Source: Papilionanthe hookeriana x Papilionanthe teres
Taxonomy: Eukaryota; Streptophyta; Magnoliopsida; Asparagales; Orchidaceae
Reading direction: 5' to 3'
NCBI GenBank assembly: GCA_022702705.1
Contig: CM040430.1
Span: 77,007,239-77,071,238, forward strand
DNA: 64,000 nt
Both the position numbers and the translations under genes were made by a program. The notes under the pieces were generated by a model that was given only the letters and a program-made list of their open reading frames with translations, searched no databases and was not told where the DNA came from. Positions 23,001-35,128 of this stretch are shown here, piece by piece (the first letter of the stretch is position 1; each line of letters opens with the position of its first letter).

Positions 23001-23748
23001 TTTAAACCGAGCCTTAAACATACTTAGCCCATTTTAATTATCTCCTAATTCACTAATCAAAACTTTAATTAGCTTAAAAATTAACATGGCCAAAAAGAAC
23101 ATGCTTTTAATTAAATGGCTAACTAATTAACTTTTAATTAACCAATTAAATTTATAAATAAATTATTAATAATTTAATTAAATAATTAAATAATCTGATT
23201 GACTCATCATTAATTTTGATAATCATTTAAACTCTTAGGGTCTGTTTGGGGCAGTTGTAGTTTATTAAATACTCTGCTGATAAGATTCTGATAAATTGTT
23301 GATCAGCAGTTTATCCTGATAAGTTGGCTACATTGTTTAGTTTGTCATTGTTTGAAAACAATTGATTGCAGTTGTTTCTGGATAAATGATCATTCTGCGC
23401 CTGTGCAGTAACCTTGTTTGCAAAAAAACTGTCATAACAATATATTTGATGCTTAATAAGCAAAAAATCACTTCAGAACAGTAGAAAAAAAAGATACACA
23501 CCTCAATTAACAGTGAGTATCAAGTGTACTAAGAAAAAGAAAAATAACTATTAAAATTACGATAGTCCGATCAAAATTGAAAATCACAACCCAGTCACAA
23601 TAAACAACTCAAATTTCATCAGAAATCGACAATTACAGGCCACTTTTGTTTCATAGGATATATATAGACGCACGCGCAGCGCGCACACACACTTTATGAT
23701 TGCTTGTATATATATGTATAAATGTATGTTCATGAATATATATTATTA

Positions 23749-23814
23749 TATGTATGGATATATAAATGTGATACACATGTATGTATGGATATATAAATGT
23801 GATACACATGTATG
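23749..23814. repeat. 31-bp tandem repeat, two copies
   Basis: Two copies of a unit containing TATGGATATATAAATGTG and ATACACATG, period 31 bp, essentially identical. Confidence 0.85.
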
Positions 23815-24128
23815 TATAATGAAATATGCGTATGTAAGTTACATAAGAAGGCTATATGGACATTTTATCATAATGAAATCATGTGTTAGTTCTATGTGAT
23901 CGGCTAGCTGATGTTCATGTTTATGTTTATCTTTGTTTTCCTTTCATGCAAAGTGATGTACATGCACATGTCAAAGAAAAGATTAATGAAATGCGGATAT
24001 AAAGGTGTGAATTGCATGAGCGCATTATTTGCATGCCTTTGATAATGTTTGCATGAATGAGCGTTGCATGTTGTTTATCTTCTTATCATGTAAGTTGGGA
24101 TTTAATGCGCATTAGGAGAGATCACTTC

Positions 24129-24200
24129 AGGTGAACTTTAAAATTGTGTGGTTGAGATGCGCGATCTAGGTGAACTTTAAAATTATGTGGTTGAGATGAG
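24129..24200. repeat. 39-bp tandem repeat, two copies
   Basis: AGGTGAACTTTAAAATT followed by TGTGGTTGAGATG occurs at 24129 and again at 24168 with one or two changes. Confidence 0.85.
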
Positions 24201-27119
24201 CAAAAGGATGGTTGAACTTTCTAAAGTGCTAAGCTAAGATGAGTTTGGCAAACTTAAAATTTTAGAAGAGAAATACATTTATATATAGAAGTAAATTAAA
24301 AGGGCTTTAAAATGAAAATATTTTAGAGGTAACTGTTTATTTATTTATTTTTACTTCGATTAAAAGAGCTCTAAGTTTTCTTAATTTTAAATATAGAAAA
24401 GCTCAAAGGATATGTTGAATAAATAATTTTTTTTAAAAATGTTTTCTTTCACAGATTTTCTTTGAAAATTCCTTTTCAAATATAAAATCCTTATTCAAAA
24501 AGAAGATTTCAATCCTTATAAATTTAAAAGATATTTTCCAAAAACTCGAATAGAAGGAAATATTTTCCTCAAGAAAACCTTTTTTAAGAATCATTTAAAA
24601 TCCTTTCCAAAAACAAATCTGTTCAAAACTTCAAATATTTCAAAATCTGTTTCAAAACTCAAAGTTCTTTCAACTTTATATAGGAATCTTTTTGAGCATC
24701 GGAGAGTTAAAATTTGTAAGTTTGTCAAGTTCTCTCTAATGCTTAGCTTATGTAAGACATTAATTTTCGCTATTGAATGAGAGTAGTTTCTATCCAGAAA
24801 TATATGATTTCAAACCTTAGCTTAGGAATATAAGAGCGTTGGACTATTCTGAGTTTAAACGTTATATGTATAAGTAGCTCATGACATCTCTTTGTATGAG
24901 AAAGTTCTTTTTTAAAGAAATTCTTTTTGCATGAAAAGATAATAATTTTTTTCAATACAATATGAGTAGGTTTTAAATATGAAAACAATTTGAATAAAAA
25001 AATCTTAAGTTTAATCTGCCTAAGTATGGAGTCTTAGACCACACAAATAAAAAATAGTAGGAAAGAGGAGTAAGAAAATATAGGGGAGAAAACTGAGAAT
25101 AAACCTTTAGAAGAATTGTGATTTGCTGAAACTAATCGACACCCTAGGAGAACTGAAATTGGAAAACCTTATAGACCTTGACGACTCACCATAACTGACA
25201 ATTTTAGGAGACAACATGCCACTTGGTAATTATCAAACCTTTAAAAACATTTAAAAGTGACCAACTTGGTAATTATCAAATCTTTTTCACCCACCCATGG
25301 ACAGCTCCAAATCGTGAAGTTAAAGATGGCCAACGTAGGCTAAAACTTAGGTCCACACACATCCTAGTTTGGATCATCCTATAAGCTCTAGTTTAATTTA
25401 CTAGTTACCTGATAGATAAACTTAAGGACTAGGATCTATAAAGCAAAATGACCTATCCCCTTAGGCTATAAGATTATCCTAGCATGAAGTAGCCCTTGCT
25501 ATGGATAAAGATACTGAAAACCACTTTTAGCAGGAATGAATACATTAAGTCATTACTATGGTGATAAGGTAAAACTCCTGTTATTCTACTGCTTAATAGC
25601 CCGAGGCTATTAATGTACCCGGGATGATGGAAATCCATCAACATCTTGACCGGGTGCGTTACTCTCAAATTCAACTTAGTCAACATATATCCTTCTATTT
25701 AGAGATGTTTAGGTTAGGGCTTCAACTCCATTTAGAAATTCTCCACCCTTTCATACTCTTAGACTAGGATGTCTCTGAATCCAATATTTTCAAAATCAAA
25801 CTCAATCTTAACTTAACTTCATACTTTAACTTGACTGTACCCAGATCCAATCGGTTTCAACCTGACTCTAACCAACCCAATCCTTTCAATTCAATGTCCA
25901 ACCTAATTTAAATCAATTCCATTAAAGTCAAGTTCAATGCAAATTTGTCCCCATTTGATTTAAATCAAACATAAGCCTATTCAAATCAAATCCAATTAAA
26001 TTCAATTGATCTCTAAATTTTTTTTGTAAAACCTGATTCAAGCTTTGTTTCATTATTCTGATTGTCAATTGCTGGTTTCAACCCTAAGAATGAACATTTT
26101 TAAAAGTTAAGTGAAGTCATTCTTTATCCAAGCGTGCCCCTTTTATCTAAGTCCTCAAGTCCATCATTTCACGTATATTCATTAATAAATAAGAGAAAAA
26201 TAATACATAACTTTAATCGAGAGTGTTCTGAGGAGTAATTCTTGAGATATAATTAACTATGAAGTAGCCCCCTCATAGAAATATCAGCCCACTTTATAAA
26301 ATAAACATTATTTTGCACCCGCAAGATAAGAAAAAAATCTAAGATAAGGAAATAATATTGGTTCCACAGTTCCATAAATCATAAAAATTTTCCTCGTCCA
26401 AATGATTAGATCCATTCTAAGGTAATATTTCTATCATTCATAATAGTACACTTTCTTTTAATACCTTATCCGGTCATTTAGATAGAAATCTTTTAAGATC
26501 TATGGTGGCCCCTACAAGATAACCACCAGTAGATTTTTAAGGTAATTCCACTTGGAATGGTTCCTCTCTCATTATCTTGTTATGCCTTCATCTTTCCTTT
26601 TATTGTTAATATGCTTTTACTATGTTTCAGACTTAGATTGATCATCCTTTCCATGTTGAACTTCCTTTCCACCAAGTCATGGAATGGGTCCACCAAAAAT
26701 GCTTGAACTCTGGATCCACAACCTCTCATGAATATGTTTTGGAAGCTTCTTTTTCGGAACCCCTTGTGAGTGGTTCTACACCTTAGTTTAGGTTAGGACC
26801 TTCCGACTTAATTGTTCAACACTGGCCTAATCATTACTAATACATCATCAAAATGAATCCATAAATCCAAAACTTCCTGAAAAAAAAAATTAAAATCAAA
26901 TTTAATACATTAAACTAAAACTAAAGTATCTTTAAAAGTAAATCATTTCTCCCGTTCATCTTATAGATAGGGTCCAACCTTTAAATCCTTGATTGAGTTC
27001 CCTTCCAAACAAGGTTAATCTTAAATTCATTAAAATTTATATATTCAAGTGTAGACCTCCTATTAACATCTTTCCTTGTATCTCCGTTGAGGAAGATGTC
27101 ATCCTCCATATAAATCACA

Positions 27120-28690
27120 GTTCATCCAAACAATATTAGAGAAGAGAGTGGTGCGATTATGATGGTTGAGACCATAGTTTCGTTAAGAGAACAATAAGAA
27201 GTGGAGGCTAATTTTCAGGATGTTATGGTTGAGGGAGGTATTACACCTAATAGAACTCGAGAACTCTTAAATCAACTAAGAAAAAGGAATAAAATAAAAT
27301 AAAGAATAAAAGATGAAAAGATAGAAAGATTAGAGAAGAAAATAAAAGAGTTACTAGCTTCAAAGCCCCCAGTCTAGAAAGTACTCCTACTTCAGTGTCA
27401 TTACACTTAGATGTGAAGAAACCCAAGATTGTTCATGTTCTTGGTAATTCCAAGGCAAGAATATTTGAAGAGGAATTCTCCAAGAAACAACAAAAAACAC
27501 TTACTCCGCTTGAAAAAGACATCAAATCTCTGATTGAGCAACAAGTGACTTTATCTCAATCTTGAGCTGGTAAATTAGTACAAAAGCGAAGACCCTATCT
27601 CGAAGAATCTGATATAGTACAATATTCCATGTTTTGAAAACTTACAAAGCTTCCTTCAATTGAATGAACATTCCTTTCTATCTATCGGAAGTGGACTGCC
27701 CAGGCGAAAAGCAACAAAAGAGTGATTTCTACCACCCATCTATAAAGTGTTTGATGGAACTTAGAACCAAAGACTACACTTAGTACATTTCCGTGTTAGC
27801 TGCTATAACATTGCAAAAAGCAATGTCTTTTTATTCCATTAATCTGTCAACAGTTTATCTGAAATATTATTTGATTGGTACGCTGGACCGTTAACATCTT
27901 AGTCAAGTTTTTTACTGAATTAGATGAGTTAAGCATTAAGCGGTTGACTGGAGCTCAATACCATATCACTGTTGGGGACTTGATTGTTGAGAAACAAAAG
28001 CCTATTAAGACTCTAATGGATTACATCTTGAGATAGAGGAATCCAAGCAAAAAATGCGACTTCAATTACAGGAGCGAGACTCCATAGAAATCCTAGTTAA
28101 GAATATACATGGACTAGTTGCCTTCATGTTGAAAGGATTCACTATCAGAACCTTTTAAAAGTTGATAAATAAGGCAACAAAATTATAAGAGGAAACTGAG
28201 AAGTTACCATTCCTAAATCAGGAAGCGAAGCATAAACAAAAAAAAAACCATGCAAAGAAGATTGGAAATGTGTCTCTCATTGACAAGGAGAAACAACCAA
28301 TACAAATATAGTTTGAAAATCCTAGGCAACCACACTATGCATACCAAAAGCGACCACAACATCATTATAGATCTGAGAGAAGATGATGTTGTAATCAAAT
28401 TTTAAAGATTTAAAAAATAAGGTATATTCCTTCAAAGATGAAGTCATCAAGAAGATGTTTAAGAATTTATTTAAGAATCTAAATTTTAAACTCCCTAAAC
28501 CCGGTAAACTCAAGCAAGTTCAAAGAGAGAGATAAAGAATCCATTGTTTATTTCACAGAATGTTTGGGCACACAATTGAAGAATGTTTGACCTTTAAATG
28601 TTGGTTAAAGAGGAACCATAAGAACGAAACAATAGTTATTCCTAAATAATATTGGAAGCAACCAAAATAAGGGTTTGTTAGTGTTGCCGT
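27120..28690 (+). pseudogene. Tat-type Ty3/gypsy gag (broken)
   Basis: The N-terminal part gives a charged coiled-coil stretch (LNQLRKRNK..., then DEKIERLEKKIKELLASKPP, about 27265-27370). The capsid core follows in broken frames: YKVFDGT near 27740, LHLVHFRVSCYNIAKSN (about 27774-27825), FDWYAGPL (about 27870-27892), and ELNTIS/GAQYHITVGDL with EKQKP (about 27945-28005). A zinc-knuckle-like end (HCLFHRMFGHTIEEC, about 28540-28590) is the C..H...GH....C pattern common in Tat/Retand gag proteins. Dozens of stops are present. No protease or polymerase follows; sequence that ends in an Ogre-type primer site comes next. Confidence 0.7.
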
Positions 28691-31023
28691 TAGTGAAGAA
28701 ATGTAACCCTTGGTTGTTGATGTTTTGTTTTTGATTCGGTTATCAAAAGATGTCTTTGATATAATCCAATCCTTTTGCCAAACACAGCCTTAGCTCAAAC
28801 TGTGTTGATGTCCTTTTGTCATCAAACTTATTTTAAGCTTTGTCAATTGAAATATAGTAAATGTTACTCCCTTTTCTTTTATAAGATAAAATTATTGCCA
28901 AGTTTTAATTCATTTGAACTATATATTGTAATCTTCTTAAACTTTATCATTATCTAAAGAATATTCCTTAACATGATGGTAACCACTTAAAGTATCCAAG
29001 TTGTAGATGTTTACCACGAGTTTAAGGACTTGTCTCACAACTTATACTAAACTTATCTCTCATTGAAGGCAACTTATAATTATGATATTTGAAAAGGAGA
29101 AGCATCGAGTACCACTAGGTTTGAATATACCTTCCATAGTTTTCTCCTCGTAGAGAATCACAAAATTCAAATTCTATATTGGCAGATGACATCTTATCAC
29201 TTAAGATGGAAGCTAAAAAATTAATAATGTTGTTGGCTTTGATGGAAAACCTATGCCTTACAAAATATCCTTTACATGATATGTTTATTGATGGATATGG
29301 TCAAACATAATAATTTAGATCATAAAAAAGTGATATTATTTTCTTAAGAAAATTCTTAGAGCCCCATTCTTTTGATAAAAATAATTAATTATTACTTCTT
29401 TGTGTTAGCTGGTTTGTTTGCCCCCACTTTATACTTCTCTAAATGCTGTTCATTTAAGCTATCTTGAATTCATGTGGAGTTGAGTTTTTCCATCCACATA
29501 TCAATTTAATTGGAGTTTGTTGAATTAGGATAAAAATACACTTAATTTAGAAAAGTGTTTTGAAATCATTTTGTCGGGACCTTGAAATTAAATGTCTTTT
29601 TTAGAGATATAAATGAAAAAGGGAATAAAAAGAAGAAAAGAAAGGGGAATAAAAAAATGACGATGATAAAAAAAAGGAGTTGAATTAATTAGTGTGTTGA
29701 TTATAAAATGATATAAATACCTCTGAAGATAGATAACAATAAAGATAGGGTCCTTAAAGAGACATAATGTTTGAATCTACGTTATTCATATTCAAGAGAT
29801 TATCCAATTTAATATATTATTTTGCTCAATCTTTCATCTTCAAACTTTTTTTGCAAAGTTGAAATTTAAAACCACATCACCACATAATTTTTTTAATGAA
29901 CATGCAAATAGGAAGTTCATCGTTGTACTCAATTCCTTTGAAATTTTGATACTTAAATTTCAAATTAAGCTTTCTTAAATTTAAGTCTAATCTACATTAG
30001 ACTTAAAATCCCTAGATTCAAACGACATTGAATCTAAAATTCTTAAACTTATCGCATATTAAAATCAACCAAAGAAATAAATTTGACATTATCTCTTTGA
30101 CACAATTTTCTTGCAGGTTGAAGATAAGTTCCGCTGTAGATTTACTTTGCATATTATTAGGATGTGCTAATTCTGTTTCGCAGGACGACATTCTGAAGAT
30201 GGGACAGCAAAAGTAATCAACAAATGACATCAACTACATTGATAAAAATAAAACAAAATCAAAATGACACTAAAACAAAATAATGAAAAAACTAAAATGA
30301 CAAAAATAATACAAAACCAAAACTTTTAAGATAGCCGTGAAACCTAAACTTTTAGGATAGCCATGAAACCTAAACTATTAGGATAGTTACCAAACAGATA
30401 ACAAATTACAAGACAACAAAATAATGACTTTGACAAAATAAAATAAAATTAAAATGACAAACAAGAAAACAAAATAAAATAAAACTGACATAATAAATGA
30501 CATTGACAAAATCAAACTCTTAGGGTATTATGGCATATTACCCCTAGGATTGAACGTTGACGTTTCTTTTCTTGTTCTTGAAACTTCTTAGAAAATAAGT
30601 GTTAACATATTCAGAAGTTTTCTTAGACAATTTTAATTATCTAAGATGTAATTAACTATAGGAGCTTGCTTCTATAAGAGATTTAAGAACTTAGAATATG
30701 TATTACACTTAGAAATCTCTGGTTATCAAAATTTCATATGTGATTTTCCTTATATAAAAAACTTATAGAATAAGGTATTCTAGAGTCTTCTTTTATAAGA
30801 ATTATCACCGACATTTCTTATTCTACTGTTTTCTATTTATTATCTCCTTATTTTCTTAAATTTCTTATTATTTGAAAATCCTTTACATGATCCAAAGAAA
30901 TACGATTTCTTGAAGATTAGGGCAATATTATAGATAAACAAAGTGGTGACTCCAAAATAATGACATCGACATCGACTCCACAAAATCTTGGGCGGCTCCG
31001 GATGCCACCAAGAGATTTTATTT
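28691..31023 (+). repeat. probable Tat/Ogre-type LTR region (+), low GC
   Basis: This stretch has no coding features and ends immediately before an Ogre-type primer-binding site (31024-31040), so its right part is by position an LTR end. It contains a 25-bp triple repeat (30316-30390) and an A-rich AAAATGACA...GACAAAATAAAA zone (30230-30510). The left LTR boundary cannot be set by eye. Confidence 0.4.
30316..30390. repeat. ~25-bp tandem repeat, three copies
   Basis: Three copies of AACCTAAACTTTTAGGATAG with CCRTGA between them, the first diverged at its start. Confidence 0.8.
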
Positions 31024-31040
31024 AGCGACTCTGCTGGGAA
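31024..31040 (+). other. primer-binding site, tRNA-Arg type (Ogre/Tat)
   Basis: AGCGACTCTGCTGGGAA closely matches TGGCGACTCTGCTGGGGA, the tRNA-Arg-complementary site used by Ogre/Tat elements. It is 188 bp upstream of an ATG opening an acidic ORF, as in those elements. Confidence 0.7.
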
Positions 31041-31227
31041 TATCTTTCTTCTCATCTTTTATTAAATCATTTGTTTTCAAAAGATGTTTTGTAGGACTAC
31101 ATCTTTTAAAATCTAACTCTTTGAAGAGTTATTTTTGACATTTTATAACGACAACATAATAATAAATTCCTAGTTTATAAATAATTGCATGACATTTTAT
31201 TCTCCTTGAATTTTCAGAACAGTTGTA

Positions 31228-31564
31228 ATGGAATCCCCGGATTCAGTCTTTTATTATTTTCAAGATCTCAATATGCCAATTGATGAAGACATTTACTTTT
31301 ATCAGAATGACTTTTGATTATTTAATGAAATTGAATTTGCACTAAATAATCCATATCAAATTGATATACAATCCTTTGAGGAATTCAATCTAGAACCTTA
31401 TGAAGATTTTCTTAACTTTACAGAAGACTTACCTCAATACATTCTTGTAGAACAATATACTTTTGAGGAAAAGGAAGAAAAATTGATAGAAAAGGAAATA
31501 AAATATGTGGAAATAGAGGTTGTCTATAGAAAAGTGGTGTTAAGAATATCTTTCATGAACTTCA
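31228..31564 (+). pseudogene. acidic leader ORF after the Ogre-type primer site
   Basis: From ATG at 31228 the frame reads MESPDSVFYYFQDLNMPIDE and continues about 110 codons with only one in-frame stop (TGA, about 31315), through an Asp/Glu/Phe/Tyr-rich chain and a charged EEKEEKLIEKEIK segment. Ogre elements carry an ORF of unknown function between the primer site and gag; this is the right position for it. I recognise no domain. It is cut at about 31564, where antisense Athila sequence begins. Confidence 0.4.
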
Positions 31565-33227
31565 CACAGCTTAGCATTTGCTCTAAAGCTTCAGCAAAAG
31601 AAATATTAATTGTAAGTTTTTTAAATATTTCCAGAAATTTTGAAAATTGTTTATCTAACCTTTGTTGACGAAGTCTCTGAGGAAATGAAGGTGGTGGAAA
31701 TTTTTTTAAATCAATCTTAAGTGGAGAAATAGGTCTCTTAAAACCTTCTGGAGCGTCCTCTTTAGGTTCTTCAATTTCTTCTTTCTCAATTTCAATTTCT
31801 TTTTAAACTCTACCTTCCAACTCTCTTCCACTTCTAAGTTGAACATGCATTACTTGCTCTTTATTCTAGTCTTTTGGATTTACTTATGTATTACTAAGAA
31901 GTATTCCTTGGGTTCTATTACTTAATGAATTTGCAATTTGTCCCAATTGATTCTCAATATTTCTTATAACAGCTCCTTGAATTTGTAACTGATTTCCCAT
32001 TTGTAACACCACTGCTTCTATAGACAACTTCTTATCCTTAACTTGTGGATTATTATTAAAACTGGAGGATAAGTCAGTTTATAATTACTATTAACTTGGT
32101 TGTTCCAGTTACCCAATGGGTTTACTTGGTTGCTCCCCCATTATTGATTAGTGCCATCCGAATTATTATTCCAGTTAAAATTAGGATGGTTTTTCCAACC
32201 TAGGTTATAGTAGTTCGAATATGGGTTATTTGACTTATTATTTATAACATATAAAGTCTCAATTGATGTTTGAGAATCTACCATTTGGCCTAATGAATTC
32301 TCTTCAATCATTGAAATTGGTTGAGAAAATTCATTCCAAATTGGTCTATCTTCCTTGAAATTATAACAACATGATTTGCTAACATTGCAAAAGCTTCAGA
32401 TTCATGAATATTGGCTACCTTTTTAGGATGTATCATTTTAGAAGGCCATTAAAAATTATTAGTGGCTATTTCTTCAATTAAAGCATAAGCTTCATGAAAT
32501 GATTTAGACATCAATGAACCACCAGCCGTGACATCAATAATAGATCTACGAGATCCAGCTAATCTATTATAAAAAGTTTGAATAATTAACCAATCTGACA
32601 CAGCATGGTGTGGACACTATTTCAGTAGTTCTTTAAATCGTTTCCAAGCTTCATAAACAGATTCCCCTTCAAACTGACAAAAAGATGTAATATCATTTCT
32701 AAGCTTTACAGTTTTTGATGGTGGAAAATATTTAGCAAGGAATTTATGTGCCAAATCACCCCAAGTTTTGATAGATCTAGGTGTTATTAAATTTAACCAT
32801 ATCTTAGCATTATCCCTAAGTGAGAAAGGAAAAAGCCTAAGTCTAATATCATCATGAGAAACACCATGATATTTAAATGTAATACACAATTCTAGAAAAT
32901 TGGCAAGATGTAAATTTGGATCTTCAGTTGGTGCTCCCCCAAATTGATTATTTGATACGATTTGGATAAAAACAGATTTAAGTTCAAAATGATTTAGCAG
33001 CTACATCAGGATTTTGAATACTACCATGAAGTTCATCCACTGTAGGTTTTGCATAATATTTTAAATGTCTTAATTCATGATGAATTTCAATATTTTGATT
33101 ATTTTGATTTGCCATTTCTTGAAATTTTTTGAATTATTTCTGTATTTTTAATTTTTTAAAATTTTCTAATAGTTCGTTCTAATTCAGAATCATACGACAC
33201 AAGTTCTTCAGAACTTGAACTTCACAT
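31565..33227 (-). pseudogene. Athila-type gag (broken)
   Basis: Minus-strand start near 33227: ATG followed by TGA where the full-length relative at 63669 has an Arg codon (CG to TG change), then SSSSEELVSYDSELERTIRK. The core is open at 32889-32617 (FPFSLRDNAKIWLNL, PPSKTVKLRNDI, YEAWKRFKELL). Further on are NNKSNNPYSNYYN and WKNHPNFNWNNNS (about 32250-32160) and the Q/N-rich linker to about 31700. It ends near the protease junction at 31565. Protease and pol are missing. Its primer site and LTR lie to the right. Confidence 0.85.
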
Positions 33228-33377
33228 AAACTATTACAATACAAAAATGAAAATAAAAATAAAACACACTTAAACATATAAGGTTTAAATAAGACTGTCT
33301 AAAAATAGAAAGTTTGCTTTTCTAAAAATTCGTTTTAATTTTTCTTTTAAATTCAAGTCCAAAGAAAATTATTCTTA

Positions 33378-33394
33378 CCCCGGCAACGATGTCA
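33378..33394 (-). other. primer-binding site, tRNA-Asp type
   Basis: The minus strand reads TGACATCGTTGCCGGGG, two or three changes from the Athila/Tat site TGGCGCCGTTGCCGGGG. It is separated from the LTR end CA by AGTTTT. Confidence 0.85.
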
Positions 33395-33400
33395 AAAACT

Positions 33401-35110
33401 TGATCCCCCACACGAATACTAGTATATTTATAATTGTGGTAATAAGATTATAATTATATTTATGATATAAAAATCTTTTTTTACAATGGTACCAAAAAGC
33501 TAGACTCTGATGTAAATAAGAATTCAACAGTTATATTTAAATTTAGGGATTCTAAGCAAGTATCTTTATCGTTATCAGGTAATATAGGACTTTCTGAATA
33601 AACCCCGATATATCGATCCCACAGGGAAAAATTTTAGATATTTAAAAGATAGAAAGGTTTTATATCACAAAATCTATTAAAAAATGACACTTACTTAAAC
33701 AGTTTTAGATAATAGAAAAATTGAAAATGTGATTCTTTTTGTTATTTTCTTAACTTATGAAATAAAATAAACAACTAACTAACTATAACGAGATTTTTGT
33801 ATGATTAAAGAGTATAGATGAAAATATCTTTTTTCTTATCATGAATATGTCATAAGTACAAGAGTTCTGTTGTGGAAGTATTCAAATTGTGTTGTGCTAA
33901 ATAAGAGCAGTATTATTCTTTATCTTTTCTAGAGATGTTATAAAGAACAATGACTAGTTTAGAGTTTGAATAGTTTTGAAGACGGGTCGGGTAGAGAAAA
34001 TACTACCTCGCACTCTAGAGTTCCCTCCTTTCTCTTCACTTAAAAGCTAACATCTCGCATCAAAACCTAAAATAATAAACCAAATTGGGGGCTTTAGTCT
34101 GTCACCTAAATTCCTATAATTCTACACCCATCAAAGTATATTTCCCTATTTATTTGCACACAATTATATGAATTACTTTCTCATCCATACAATTTCATGT
34201 GATTTTTACCAATTGTTGATTGAGACAATACCTACTAGAATCTTACATGTTCTCATCATAAATGTTAACATCTTAGTTGACCAAATCAAGAAGTAAATGA
34301 AGTGCAAGGATTAAATCAACATAACTTCTTCCAACATTAAAGATCAATACTTCCACAACTTCCATCCAACACTTAATTACTTTTCATTTTAAGGAAAAAG
34401 ATAAAGAAAACTACTCAGAATTCATAGAGAAAACACAATAATAAGTAATTTTAAAAGTAGAAATCATGTAGAAAACACAACAAATCTCAATTAAAACCAA
34501 ATGAAGTACAAAGATAAAAACTTATCTCAAGTTCCTCTCCACCAAACTCTTAAAGTTCCTTTGAATATCTTCCTTTCTCTTACAAGACTCCTTAGGACTG
34601 GTTGCCTAACCCAAGAGGGTTTAAATCTCTCTAAAACAATAGATTTTTACTTAGAAATCTCTACTCATCTTCCCATTCGTTAGGAATGAGATAAGTGTGA
34701 AGAAATCCTAAGTAAGATCCTACAACTTCTTACTATAACTACTCTCTAAAATCACTCTAAAGACTCTGTAAAAACTCTCTCTTAACTCATCTTCAAGTTC
34801 TTGCTTTTATACTTGCTTAAAAAAGTTTATTGGTGTCTCTTTAAAATGTGTCCATATTCAATGAATCTACCCAAGAGATGCATCCTTTCAAGTGAAATTT
34901 GAATGTCTTTTGGTGCCCTTGATCAGTTACCCGCATTTATAACAAAGGGTGCCTCAACACCTCTTCAAAATTCGTCAAAAATTCTTTGAAATTACAAAGT
35001 AACTGCCCTGCACTTAAGAACATGACCTCTGAAGCTTAGGTGCGACCTTCTCTGTTTGCTGGCGCTTGGCGCCCTGACCCGACCCGCAATTACGCAGTAA
35101 ATTAACTTCC
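33401..35110 (-). repeat. Athila-type LTR A
   Basis: Starts TGATCCCCCACACG on the + strand at the edge next to the primer site. It shows the family landmarks in order: CGATCCCACAGGG-type (33613), a 'regulatory' block with AAAGAACAATGACTAG (33937), AATTGGGGGCTTTAGTCTGTCAC (34085), TTTCCCTATTTATTTGCAC (34140), ACTACTCAGAATTCATAGA (34410), and a GGCGCTTGGCGCCC block (35063). The U3 5' end is missing: LTR B starts about 20 bp further on. Confidence 0.8.
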
Positions 35111-35128
35111 AAAAGATGGAAAAAAACT

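Larger units (their letters stand above)
23001..27119. other. AT-rich intergenic, no recognised gene
   Basis: About 4.1 kb without a supported gene. It contains small tandem repeats at 23749-23814 and 24129-24200, an imperfect repeat of CTTGGTAATTATCAAA (25220-25285), and a CACGCGCAGCGCGCACACAC run near 23670-23690. Frames 24770-24988 and 25474-25686 have no motif. Confidence 0.45.

Noticed and set aside
23236..23470. AGGGTCTGTTTGG, resembling the terminus of small inverted-repeat elements
   Set aside because: No matching inverted end or target duplication was found within a few hundred bases.
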